From contig MELC01000022.1 of NCBI GenBank assembly GCA_001767455.1, positions 80,023 through 120,244 of the forward strand: DNA of 40,222 bases, written 5' to 3'. The position numbers and the translations under genes are program-made. Shown here piece by piece: positions 9,321-18,917 of this stretch (its first letter is position 1; the number at the start of each line of letters is the position of its first letter). The DNA is from Acidobacteria bacterium RIFCSPLOWO2_12_FULL_66_21. Its GTDB lineage: Bacteria > Acidobacteriota > Vicinamibacteria > Vicinamibacterales > 2-12-FULL-66-21. The notes under the pieces were generated by a model. That model was given only the letters and a program-made list of their open reading frames with translations, made no database searches and was not told where the DNA came from.

Positions 9321-10509
9321 GTCCGCGCCTCGGGCGGCCGTCGTCGAGGATATGGGTGAGCGTCGCCGTCGCGCCGGGGAACCGCGTGTTCAGGATCATC
9401 GACGCGATGATGAACGGCTTGTAGCTGGCCTCACGATACGTCTCGAGGCGCGCGGATTCGAACACCGCCTGGCTCACCTCCCCCGCCGGGCAGCTGACAT
9501 CCGTGACGTCGGCGGGCAGGCAGTGCATGTAGAGCGCGCGCCCGCCGCGCGTCCGCCGCATCAGCGCGTCCGTGCATTCCCAGTGCTTGAACCGTGCATT
9601 CTGCGCGAGCGCCTGGCGCTCCAAATCCGCAAGGCCGGCGCGCTCGCCCGCCCGGATCATCCGCGTGCGCTCGTGCATCACCGCCATGGGCGCCCAGCTC
9701 TTGGGGTACACGACGTCGGCCGCCTCGAAGGCCGCGTCCATCGAGTCGGTCGTGGAGAACGAACCGCCCGTCTCGCTCGAGAACCGCCGCGCCACGGTGA
9801 GGCAGTCGTCCACCAGCTCGTAGCCCGGCGGATGCGCCAGCACGACGTCCATGCCGAACCGCGTCATCAGCCCGATGACCCCTTGCGGCACCGACAGCGG
9901 CTTGCCATAGCTCGGCGAGTACGCCCAGCTCATCACGAGCTTCCTGCCGCGGAGCGCCTCCACGCCGCCAAAGTGCTGCACCAGGTGGCGCAGATCCGCC
10001 AGCGCCTGCGTCGGGTGGTCGAGGTCCGACTGCAGGTTGATGACCGCGGGACGCTGCAACAGGATGCCGGCTTTGTGGCTCTCGTCGAGCGACGCGGACA
10101 CCTCGGTCATGTACTTGTGCCCTTCGCCCAGAAACATGTCGTCGCGGATGCCGATCACTTCGCTCAGGAACCCGACCATCGCCGACGTCTCGCGAACGGT
10201 TTCTCCGTGCGACACCTGCGACGTGGACTCGTCCAGCTCCTCGGTGGCGAGGCCGAGCAGGTTGCACGCCGCGCGGAAGCTGTAACGCGTCCGCGTGGAC
10301 TTGTCGCGAAACACCGCGACGCCGAGCCCGCTCCTGAACGTCCGCGTCGAGACGCCCGCGCGCGCGAGATCCTCGAGAATCTCCGCCGTCAGCAGGATGG
10401 CGCGCAGCGTCGGCTCGCTTGCCTCCCAGGTCAGCAGGAAGTCCTTGTTGTACAGCTCGTGGCCGAGCGCGGCCAGCGCGGCGATCTTGGGGCGCAATTG
10501 TGCATGCAT
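9310..10509 (-). CDS. ygeW: YgeW-type carbamoyltransferase (aspartate/ornithine transcarbamylase superfamily)
   Basis: A 399-residue cytoplasmic transcarbamylase homologue. It has the carbamoyl-phosphate loop STRTR (S71-R75), HPTQALADL (H165-L173) and the C-terminal HCLPADVTDVSCPAGEVSQA that marks the YgeW branch instead of the usual ornithine enzyme. The natural substrate is not settled from sequence. In ureide catabolism it would transfer the carbamoyl group to phosphate, feeding the adjacent carbamate kinase. The ATG at 10509 shares its A with the TGA of the upstream hydrolase (TGATG), with GGCGGAG just before it. Longer in-frame starts run back into that gene and are not credible. Operon order is ygeY-ygeW-yqeA. 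Confidence 0.9.
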   Translation of the reverse strand: MHAQLRPKIAALAALGHELYNKDFLLTWEASEPTLRAILLTAEILEDLARAGVSTRTFRSGLGVAVFRDKSTRTRYSFRAACNLLGLATEELDESTSQVSHGETVRETSAMVGFLSEVIGIRDDMFLGEGHKYMTEVSASLDESHKAGILLQRPAVINLQSDLDHPTQALADLRHLVQHFGGVEALRGRKLVMSWAYSPSYGKPLSVPQGVIGLMTRFGMDVVLAHPPGYELVDDCLTVARRFSSETGGSFSTTDSMDAAFEAADVVYPKSWAPMAVMHERTRMIRAGERAGLADLERQALAQNARFKHWECTDALMRRTRGGRALYMHCLPADVTDVSCPAGEVSQAVFESARLETYREASYKPFIIASMILNTRFPGATATLTHILDDGRPRRGHAG

Positions 10510-11738
10510 CAGCTCCGCCTTCCCGCCATGGTGACGACAAACGCGCCGGGAAACGCGGCGTAGAACTGCGCCGCCTTCGTGAGGTGGTCGACGGGACACT
10601 GATCGTCAGGTCCGTGAGCGTGGATCTCGTCGCCGGGCCCGAAGCCGATCGTCGGCACGCCGAACATGCCGCAGGTCGCAATGCCGTTGGTGGAGAATCC
10701 CCATTTCCCGACGCGCGGCGGCGCGCCGAGCGCCTGCTCCGCCGCCCGCACGCCGGCGACAACCGCCGGGTGGCTCTCTTCGAGCAGCCACGTCGGAAAG
10801 TACTTCTTTGTCGGATACGTCAGCCCCGTGTAGGCCGGGCGCGCGTAGTCGAGCACGGTGACCGTCGCCCCCGCCCGCCTCACGCTCTCGAGCGCCAGCA
10901 CCTCCGCGACGGCGCTCTCCATCGTCTCGCCCTGCGTGAGCCGCCGATCCAGGTGGATGGTGCTGCTGTCGGCCACGGCGCAGAGCGACGGCGAGGTCGA
11001 ACGGATCTCGGAGATCGTCACCGTGCCCTTGCCGAGGAACGGATCGGCCGTCGCCGCGAGCCGCTCGTTGAGCCGCTCGATGTCGGAGATGATGGGCGCC
11101 ATCGTGTACACGGCGTTGACGCCTCGCTCGGGCGCGGAACCATGGCACGCCAGGCCCTGCGTGCGGACCTCCATCTCCATGCGGCCGCGATGGCCGCGGT
11201 AGACGCCCAGCTTCGTCGGCTCGGTGATGACGACCACGTCGGGACGAAGCACCTGCTCCCGGAGGATGTACTGCCAGCAGAGGCCGTCGCAGTCCTCCTC
11301 CATCACGGTGCCGGTCACCCAGAGCTGGCAGTCGCCGTCGACGCCGAGCTCCTTGACGATGCGTGCGCCATACACGGCGGCGGCAAAGCCCGCCTCCTGA
11401 TCGCCGGCGCCGCGCCCGTAGATCACGCCGTCGCGCAGCTCGCCCTTGTACGGATCGCGGGTCCATGTCGACGGATCGCCGACGCCGACGGTGTCGAGGT
11501 GCGCGTCGAGCGCGACGACGGTCTTCCCGCTGCCGACGCGTCCCAGGATGTTCCCGAGCCCGTCGATTCTGATTTCGTCGAACCCGGCCTTTTCCATCTC
11601 GGCGCGAGCGCGCTCGACGACCGGGCGCTCGCCGGCGCTTTCCGACGGAATCGCAATCATGTCGCGCAGGAACGCGACCATATCGGGGGTGTATTTCTCA
11701 GCCAGGCGAGCGATCTCGCCACTGCGCAGGTCTGTCAT
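10509..11738 (-). CDS. ygeY: YgeY-type M20 family metallohydrolase
   Basis: A 409-residue M20 zinc hydrolase of the YgeY branch, found with ygeW and yqeA in purine-catabolism clusters. Metal ligands are recognisable as H80 and D82 in HLDTV, D113 in AGDQEAG, E147-E148 in VMEEDCDG, and a late His in EIHAHGPDDQ. The N-terminal ADMxxFLRDMxxIPS-like block appears as PDMVAFLRDMIAIPSESAG. I chose ATG 11738, with GAAGG 5 nt upstream, over the in-frame GTG at 11750, which also has AGGAG before it. The choice changes only four residues. It is the first gene of the operon. A GGTTCTAAA-type array lies just upstream in the leader region. Confidence 0.88.
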   Translation of the reverse strand: MTDLRSGEIARLAEKYTPDMVAFLRDMIAIPSESAGERPVVERARAEMEKAGFDEIRIDGLGNILGRVGSGKTVVALDAHLDTVGVGDPSTWTRDPYKGELRDGVIYGRGAGDQEAGFAAAVYGARIVKELGVDGDCQLWVTGTVMEEDCDGLCWQYILREQVLRPDVVVITEPTKLGVYRGHRGRMEMEVRTQGLACHGSAPERGVNAVYTMAPIISDIERLNERLAATADPFLGKGTVTISEIRSTSPSLCAVADSSTIHLDRRLTQGETMESAVAEVLALESVRRAGATVTVLDYARPAYTGLTYPTKKYFPTWLLEESHPAVVAGVRAAEQALGAPPRVGKWGFSTNGIATCGMFGVPTIGFGPGDEIHAHGPDDQCPVDHLTKAAQFYAAFPGAFVVTMAGRRS

Positions 11739-11761
11739 CGGCGCCTTCACCTCTCTCCTGA

Positions 11762-11813
11762 GGTTCTATGGGTTCTAAAGGTTCTTAAGTGTTCTAAAGG
11801 TGCTGAAGGTTCT
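11762..11813. repeat. Degenerate 9-nt tandem array, GGTTCTAAA type
   Basis: GGTTCT recurs about every 9 nt (starts 11762, 11771, 11780, then variants near 11790 and 11799, and 11808), separated by ATG, AAA, TAA or GAA. The array lies between the divergent ygeY and VWFA-related genes. The same 9-nt word recurs at 33718-33744. Confidence 0.7.
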
Positions 11814-11872
11814 GCGCGCAATTGTATTCCACGTTCGGCGCGCGACGGCGGAGGGTGTAAGCTGGGCGCATC

Positions 11873-12808
11873 ATGAGACGGCATTTGATCTCGCTCGCCA
11901 TGGTCGCGTGTTCGGCGGCGCTCGCCGCTCAGGCTCCGGTGCAGGAGCGCGGAGCCAACAGTCTTCTGATCGACGCCGTGGCGGTGGATTCGCACGGCAT
12001 GCCGGTGATGGATCTGAAGCCGGCGGAGGTCGAGGTCTGGATCTCCGGCTACCGGGTCCCGATCGAGGCGCTCACGCCGATTACGTCCGCCACCGACCCG
12101 CGCAGCAACCGTCTCGTCGTGCTGCTGCTCGACGATGTGACGCTGCCGCCGGCGATGGTGCTGCGCGTCAAGGAAGTCGCGCGGCGCTTCGTCACCCGAA
12201 TGTCGCCCGGCGATCGGATGGCCATCGTGACCCTCAGCGGCACGGCGGAGACGGAGACGACCGACGATCCCGCCCGGCTGTTCCGGATCATCGACAGGTA
12301 CAACGTGCAGGGCGGCCCCATCCGGCAGGACGTGCTGGTCGCACAGGTCTTCACGACCATGGAAGCGATTTCGCGCCAGCTCTCGGAATCCGCGGAGCGC
12401 AGGAAGACGATTGTCGGAATCGGCGGCGCCTGGCTCCTCGACAGGCCCGTGATGCCGCAGTCGGTCAGCGGCGATCTGCGCGACGAATGGACGCGCGCGA
12501 TGAGGGCGATGGCGTATGCGAACGCCGCCTACTACGTCATCGAGCCGGCGAGTGTCGGCATGGCGACGACCGTTGGCGCGGCGGGCGGCCTCGCGGAAGC
12601 CGCCGGGGGTTACGCGTTCCTCAACCGGAACGACCTCACCGGGACAGCCGATCAGATCATGCGCGAGGCGGCCAACTACTACTTGATCGAGGTGGCGGAT
12701 CCGCCGATCCAGCGCAAGGCGGACCTGCGTGAGCTGCAAGTCAAGTCGCTGCGGCGCGGAGTGAGCATCCGCGCCCGCCACGCGATCCCCGGCACGCCGG
12801 GCGCGTGA
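11873..12808 (+). CDS. Secreted VWFA-related domain protein
   Basis: A 311-residue protein with a signal peptide (about residues 1-19, ending AALAAQA) and the fold of the VWFA-related domain proteins common in acidobacteria. It has an N-terminal beta segment (LLIDAVAVDSHGMPVMDL), then NRLVVLLLDD at the position of the MIDAS strand and a GDRMAIVTLSG strand. The full DxSxS metal site is not present; I see LLLDDVTLPP. Function is unknown; likely periplasmic or surface. There is no near Shine-Dalgarno sequence. TAAGCT at 11858-11863 ends 9 nt before the ATG, fitting a leaderless transcript. It is followed after 15 nt by the glycosidase-like gene. Confidence 0.75.
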   Translation: MRRHLISLAMVACSAALAAQAPVQERGANSLLIDAVAVDSHGMPVMDLKPAEVEVWISGYRVPIEALTPITSATDPRSNRLVVLLLDDVTLPPAMVLRVKEVARRFVTRMSPGDRMAIVTLSGTAETETTDDPARLFRIIDRYNVQGGPIRQDVLVAQVFTTMEAISRQLSESAERRKTIVGIGGAWLLDRPVMPQSVSGDLRDEWTRAMRAMAYANAAYYVIEPASVGMATTVGAAGGLAEAAGGYAFLNRNDLTGTADQIMREAANYYLIEVADPPIQRKADLRELQVKSLRRGVSIRARHAIPGTPGA

Positions 12809-12823
12809 CGCGCGAGACGCCAG

Positions 12824-13897
12824 ATGCCCCTCCGAACCGCCGCCGTGCTCGCGTTCGTGGCCGCGCTCCTGCAAGCGCCCGCCGGCGGCCCACCCGCCCG
12901 TCGTTTTGGTGTCCATGTGGGTGGAGTACCTGAAGCCGGTCAGGTCGTCCGGGCGCTACAGCAGCTCGACTCGTCATGGGCACGAGTGAACGACCATCTC
13001 GACGGGCACTCGCCGGATCTCACCGCCTACCTCCGCTCCGGCATCGACCTCGTCGTGACCTTCAATAATGCGGACCCGCAGAATTCCGACTCGACGTACG
13101 GATCGCCTTCGCGGTTCCCGGGCGCGGGATTCCCGTTCCGCTCGCGCGAGCGCTATCAGACGCGCGTGCGCGAGGCGCTCGCGCCGGCCCTGCCGTTCCT
13201 CCGGCGGGGACGTCAGGTGTGGGCGCAGTGCGAGAACGAGATCATGGATGCGAAGCTGAACCCGCGCTCGCGGTTCTGGCGCGGCACCCTCGACCAGTAC
13301 GCCGCTCAGCTTGAAGCGTTCGCTGCCGCGGTCCACGCGGTCGATCCGTCCATTCCCGTCGTGTTGACGAGTGTGGCCTCGCGCACGCTCGACGCCCTGA
13401 TCGAACCCTCCAACCCCGGTCACGCCGATGCGACGCGGTTCGTCACGCGGCTGCTCAGCAGCCCCAGGTATGACGCGGTCGATCTGCACTTCTACGGGTG
13501 CGTCGAGGACATCCCGGCGAAGGTCGCGTGGGTACAGTCGCATCTGCCTGCAGGACGGCGATGGATCTCGACGGAGAATGGCGGGCCGGACGACAGGTGT
13601 CGCACGACGCCGCATGCCTACGCCGACGACCCGTCCCGTTTCGAGCAGGCACAGGCGCGCCAGGTGCCCGCCAGACTCGCTGCGTGCGCGGATCGTGGCG
13701 GCGCCGTCTGCCTCTGGTTCTCGCTGTTCGATCTGCGGGGTGAGGAAACGGCGTTCGCGCATCTCGGTCTCGTCGATATCGCTGGAGCGGCCCGCGGGCC
13801 GGCGCGGGGCCGCGGGAGGATCGGACGCGGCGACGCGCGCCGCAAAGCGGCGTTCGACAGCTTCCGTGAGTTCGTCGCGGCGCACCGGGAACCTTGA
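12824..13897 (+). CDS. Secreted TIM-barrel glycoside-hydrolase-like protein
   Basis: A 357-residue protein with a signal peptide (about 1-20) and the look of a clan GH-A barrel. A candidate acid/base glutamate lies in VWAQCENEIMD (strand 4 position, N-E) and a candidate nucleophile glutamate in RRWISTENGGPDD (strand 7 position). Between them are VVLTSVAS and DAVDLHFYG, which fit strands 5 and 6. I cannot assign a GH family or a substrate. The C-terminal tail is Arg/Gly-rich. The stop codon overlaps the next start by one base (TGATG), so translation is probably coupled. The three genes 11873-14157 form a plus-strand cassette inside an otherwise minus-strand neighbourhood. Confidence 0.65.
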   Translation: MPLRTAAVLAFVAALLQAPAGGPPARRFGVHVGGVPEAGQVVRALQQLDSSWARVNDHLDGHSPDLTAYLRSGIDLVVTFNNADPQNSDSTYGSPSRFPGAGFPFRSRERYQTRVREALAPALPFLRRGRQVWAQCENEIMDAKLNPRSRFWRGTLDQYAAQLEAFAAAVHAVDPSIPVVLTSVASRTLDALIEPSNPGHADATRFVTRLLSSPRYDAVDLHFYGCVEDIPAKVAWVQSHLPAGRRWISTENGGPDDRCRTTPHAYADDPSRFEQAQARQVPARLAACADRGGAVCLWFSLFDLRGEETAFAHLGLVDIAGAARGPARGRGRIGRGDARRKAAFDSFREFVAAHREP

Positions 13898-14157
13898 TGA
13901 CTTCCATCCGTGTGGCGGGATTGCTGATGGCGGTGATCGCGCTCCCTCAAGAGCGCCCGCCAACGCCGGGTAATCGCCTCCACAACACGAGCGCGGAGCT
14001 CGACACGTCGGCGTGGGTGACGGCGGGTGCCGCGCGGGTCGAAGAGTACGACGGCACTCGCTGCTTCGTCGTCAGAAACGGCGGGTCATTCGAGCAGGCG
14101 GTCATGCTCCCGCCGTATGCCGAGGCGGAAGCGTTCGCGCGGCGTTACGGCAGATAG
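13897..14157 (+). CDS. Short secreted protein, possibly a truncated ligand-binding-domain gene
   Basis: An 86-residue frame with a hydrophobic N-terminus (MTSIRVAGLLMAVIALPQ) followed by a beta-rich segment (SAWVTAGAARVEEYDGTRCFVVRNGGSFEQAVMLPP) that reads like the start of a galactose-binding-like sandwich. It then stops after AEAFARRYGR, too short for a whole domain. The start overlaps the upstream stop (TGATG). I could not find a clean continuation in another frame, so truncation is suspected, not shown. The end is 52 nt from the convergent ygfK-like gene. Confidence 0.5.
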   Translation: MTSIRVAGLLMAVIALPQERPPTPGNRLHNTSAELDTSAWVTAGAARVEEYDGTRCFVVRNGGSFEQAVMLPPYAEAEAFARRYGR

Positions 14158-14161
14158 AGCA

Positions 14162-14183
14162 TCTCCTGCTTTCTCACAGGAGA
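14162..14183. terminator. Hairpin between convergent genes
   Basis: TCTCCTG at 14162-14168 and CAGGAGA at 14177-14183 form a perfect 7-bp stem with an 8-nt loop between two convergent gene ends. There is no T-run, so terminator function is uncertain. Confidence 0.35.
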
Positions 14184-14209
14184 AGGGAAGAATCTGACTC
14201 CTGTTGGAT

Positions 14210-16219
<2,010 letters not shown>

Positions 16220-16225
16220 GACCGG

Positions 16226-16336
16226 TCAGCGCGGCGCGGCTTCGCGCTGGCGCGTCAGGGGCGGCACGATCCCGAGGATCCGCTCGATGATCATCAGCTG
16301 ACCGCGGTGGTGCATCTCGTGCTCCTTCGCATCATG
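16226..16336 (-). pseudogene. C-terminal remnant of a DinB-family protein
   Basis: The minus-strand frame ending at 16226 encodes about 35 residues (EHEMHHRGQLMIIERILGIV then PPLTRQ) that match the last helix of DinB/YfiT metal-dependent proteins, including the typical H-x3-H-HRGQ block. Upstream the frame dissolves into unrelated sequence without the rest of the four-helix bundle. The TGA lies 6 nt before the ygfK-like ATG, so a full gene probably once preceded it in an operon. Confidence 0.6.
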
Positions 16337-16414
16337 GGTCCTCCCCCAACGCGCATCCCTCCTCGACCGGCAAACACCAGAGTCGGCCAGTGTAGCATCG
16401 GCGCCGTGCTGACG

Positions 16415-16420
16415 TAAGAT
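16415..16420 (+). promoter_or_regulatory. Candidate -10 hexamer, amidase gene at 16428
   Basis: TAAGAT ends 7 nt before the GTG start at 16428. With no Shine-Dalgarno sequence there, this spacing fits a leaderless transcript. No clear -35. Confidence 0.35.
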
Positions 16421-16427
16421 AGCGCCC

Positions 16428-18041
16428 GTGAAGAAGACGATCCTGACGCTGCTGTTCATCACTCCGCTGGTCGTTCAGGCGCAGCAGCCGACGCGCCGGC
16501 AAAACGCCGCGCCGGTGCGCGCGCGGGTCGACGTGCGCGAAGCGAGCATCGCCGGGCTCGAGGCGCAACTGAAGACGGGGCGCCTGACCTGCCACGCGCT
16601 CGTCCAGCAGTACCTGCGCCGCATCGACGCGTACGACAAGAAAGGACCGGCGATCAACGCGATCGTGGTCGTCAACCCCGACGCGCTGCAGCAGGCGGAC
16701 GATCTCGACCGTCGCTTCACGGCATCCGGCCCAGTCGGACCGCTGCATTGCATCCCGCTCGTCGTCAAGGACAACTTCGAGACCATCGGTCTGCAGAGCG
16801 CGGACGGATCGCTCTCCCTCAAGGGCTTCGTCTCGAACACGGATGCGTTCCAGGTCCGGCGCCTCAAGGAGGCGGGCGCGCTCGTCCTGGCCAAGACGAA
16901 CATGGCGGAGTTCGCCTTCAGTCCGTATGAGACCGTCAACTCGATCCTGCCCGGCTACACGAAGAACCCGTACGCGCTCGATCGCGTGACCGCGGGATCG
17001 AGCGGCGGGACGGCGGCAGCGGTCGCCGCCAGCTTCGCCGCGGCAGGTCTCGGGAGCGACACCGGCAACTCCATCCGCGGGCCGTCGTCTCACCAGGCGC
17101 TCGTCGGCATTCGATCGACCATGGGGTTGACGAGCCGCGCCGGCGTCGCGCCGCTCAGCCTGCTGGCCGACATCGCCGGCCCGATGGCGCGCAGCGTCGA
17201 AGATGCGGTCGCGTTGTTCCAGGTGGTCGTGGGAGAGGACCCGGACGATCCTGTCACGCTTGCGAAGGACTACGTCCAGCCTGGTCTTCGGCCGTCGGGC
17301 CATCCCGCGGCCATTCCGGACTATCGTGCGTCGCTCGTGCGCGATGGATTGAAAGGCGCGCGCATCGGGATTCTCCGCCAGGCTTACGAGCGCGATACGA
17401 CGGACCCGGAGATCGTCAAGGTGTTCATGGCCGCCGTGGAGGACCTGAAGAAAGCGGGAGCGACCATCGTCGATCCGGCGGCGGTCGACCTCGCGCAGGT
17501 GCGACGGCCGCAGGGGTCGGGGCCGTGCGGCGGGTTCAAGTACGACATCAACCGCTATCTGGCGGCGCAAGGCGATCGCGTGCCGGTGCACTCGCTCCAG
17601 GACATCATCAAATCGCGTGGCTTCCATCCGTCGGTGCAGCTGCGGCTTCAGAACGCACAGGAGGGATCGGAGAACGGCCCCGAATCGGCGCCGTGCAAGG
17701 CGGAAGCGGACTACCGCGAGCAGTTCCGCGCGGCCGTCCTGAAGACGATGACCGCCCAGCGGCTCGACGCCTTCGTGTATCCGACCTGGAGCAACCCGCC
17801 GCGACTCATCGGCGATCTCAATACGACGCCGCACGGCGACAACAGCCAGGTCTTCTCGCCGACGACCGGCTTCCCCGCCGTCCAGGTGCCGATGGGCTAC
17901 ACGCGCGAGAACACGCTGCCCGCGGGGATCACGTTCTTCGGGAAGGCCTGGGACGAAGCGGCGCTGATCAGGTTCGCGTACGCGTACGAGCAGGCGACGC
18001 GTCATCGCCGGCCTCCCGCCTCGACGCCGGCGGTCCGCTGA
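16428..18041 (+). CDS. Secreted amidase-signature enzyme
   Basis: A 537-residue amidase (Ser-cisSer-Lys hydrolase, GatA-related fold) that cleaves an unknown amide. The catalytic triad is K114 (LVVKDNFE), the cis-serine at S191/S192 (AGSSGGTAAA) and the nucleophile S215 (SDTGNSIRGPS). The first 18 residues (MKKTILTLLFITPLVVQA) are a signal peptide, so it works outside the cytoplasm and is not part of tRNA amidation. Start is GTG at 16428. The PnuC gene follows after 6 nt, so the two are likely cotranscribed. Two more secreted amidases lie at 27963 and 33898. Confidence 0.93.
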   Translation: MKKTILTLLFITPLVVQAQQPTRRQNAAPVRARVDVREASIAGLEAQLKTGRLTCHALVQQYLRRIDAYDKKGPAINAIVVVNPDALQQADDLDRRFTASGPVGPLHCIPLVVKDNFETIGLQSADGSLSLKGFVSNTDAFQVRRLKEAGALVLAKTNMAEFAFSPYETVNSILPGYTKNPYALDRVTAGSSGGTAAAVAASFAAAGLGSDTGNSIRGPSSHQALVGIRSTMGLTSRAGVAPLSLLADIAGPMARSVEDAVALFQVVVGEDPDDPVTLAKDYVQPGLRPSGHPAAIPDYRASLVRDGLKGARIGILRQAYERDTTDPEIVKVFMAAVEDLKKAGATIVDPAAVDLAQVRRPQGSGPCGGFKYDINRYLAAQGDRVPVHSLQDIIKSRGFHPSVQLRLQNAQEGSENGPESAPCKAEADYREQFRAAVLKTMTAQRLDAFVYPTWSNPPRLIGDLNTTPHGDNSQVFSPTTGFPAVQVPMGYTRENTLPAGITFFGKAWDEAALIRFAYAYEQATRHRRPPASTPAVR

Positions 18042-18047
18042 CGCCGC

Positions 18048-18638
18048 ATGCTCGAGATCATCGCGGTCGCCTTCGGTCTTGCCAACATCTACCTGACCGT
18101 CCGCCAGAACATCTGGTGCTGGCCGGTCGGCGTGGTGATGGTGTCGCTCTACATTTACATCTTCTTCGGCGCGCGCCTGTATTCCGACGCGCTCCTCAAC
18201 GTCTTCTTTCTCGTGATGCAGTTCTACGGCTGGTACTGGTGGACGCGCAAGCCGACCGTGCACGCCAAGTCGCAGGTCGAGATCCACAAGCTGCACGCGC
18301 GCGGTATCGCGCTGACCGCGGCCGGCGTCATCGCGGGCGCCGCGGTGCTCGGGACGACCATGCACCGGCTCACCGACGCGTCGCTCCCCTACTACGACGC
18401 GACGACGACGATGCTGAGCGTGTTCGCGCAGTTCCTGCTGACGCGGAAGATCATCGACAACTGGACGCTGTGGATCATCGCCGACGTAATCTACATCGCG
18501 ATGTACGCCGTGAAGCACCTGTACTGGACGAGCGGCCTCTACGTCGTCTTCCTGATCCTGTGCATCGAGGGCTATCGCGAGTGGCGGCGCGACCATGTCG
18601 CGGGAGAGCATGGGGTTGTCGGAGGTCACGGACCATAA
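18048..18638 (+). CDS. pnuC: PnuC-like nicotinamide riboside transporter
   Basis: A 196-residue inner-membrane protein with about seven membrane segments and PnuC hallmarks: an N-terminal NIYLTVRQNIWCWPVGVV block (W-x-x-G substrate region), FYGWYWW, and the C-terminal QFLLTRKIIDNWTLWIIADV. It would carry nicotinamide riboside by facilitated diffusion, trapped by phosphorylation. No NadR kinase is nearby. It sits 6 nt after the amidase stop. Its own TAA (18636-18638) abuts the left arm of a long nested inverted repeat. Confidence 0.93.
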   Translation: MLEIIAVAFGLANIYLTVRQNIWCWPVGVVMVSLYIYIFFGARLYSDALLNVFFLVMQFYGWYWWTRKPTVHAKSQVEIHKLHARGIALTAAGVIAGAAVLGTTMHRLTDASLPYYDATTTMLSVFAQFLLTRKIIDNWTLWIIADVIYIAMYAVKHLYWTSGLYVVFLILCIEGYREWRRDHVAGEHGVVGGHGP

Positions 18639-18913
18639 CACGGAGGCACGGAGGCCACGGGGACGCGCGGAGAAGACAGCTCACGAGCACCGGTTGCCGC
18701 ACTGGGGATGATACCGGTCTGGCGCCGGCCGGACAAAATCTTCGGCCGGCATTCGAGATGATCTGAGATCCACAGATGCAAGCACGCGGCGCACATGGCG
18801 TGCTTGCATCTGTGGATCTCAGATCATCTCACCGCGCGTAGCGCGGCCAGACCGTCGGAGCCGACGAGCGTCACACAGCTCCGTGCGTCCCCGTGTGCTC
18901 CGTGCCTCCGTGT
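18638..18913. repeat. Nested inverted-repeat element between convergent genes
   Basis: Three nested pairs of arms fill this space. The outer arms (18638-18672 and 18879-18913) are 35 nt with 3 mismatches and carry the CACGGAGG word. The middle arms (18715-18723 and 18846-18854) are a perfect 9 nt. The inner arms (18755-18787 and 18798-18830) are a perfect 33-nt match around a 10-nt loop. A side hairpin, GCCGGCCG 18724-18731 with CGGCCGGC 18743-18750, is also present. The outer arms abut both neighbouring stop codons. It could be a transcribed structured element, a strong two-way terminator, or a MITE-like palindrome. No target duplication is evident. Confidence 0.85.
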
Positions 18914-18917
18914 GAGG

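Noticed and set aside
8361-10509. An arginine deiminase (arcABC) operon
   Set aside because: The transferase has the YgeW-type HCLPADV ending, the partner is a YgeY-type M20 hydrolase, and no arcA is seen.
16332-18641. A 769-codon minus-strand frame opposite the amidase and PnuC genes
   Set aside because: Antisense of two clear genes, Arg/His/Asp-rich, no motif. Only the separate 3' frame at 16226-16336 has DinB similarity.
18638-18913. The nested palindrome as an insertion sequence with terminal inverted repeats
   Set aside because: There is no transposase frame within it and no visible target-site duplication. A MITE-like origin stays open but unproven.
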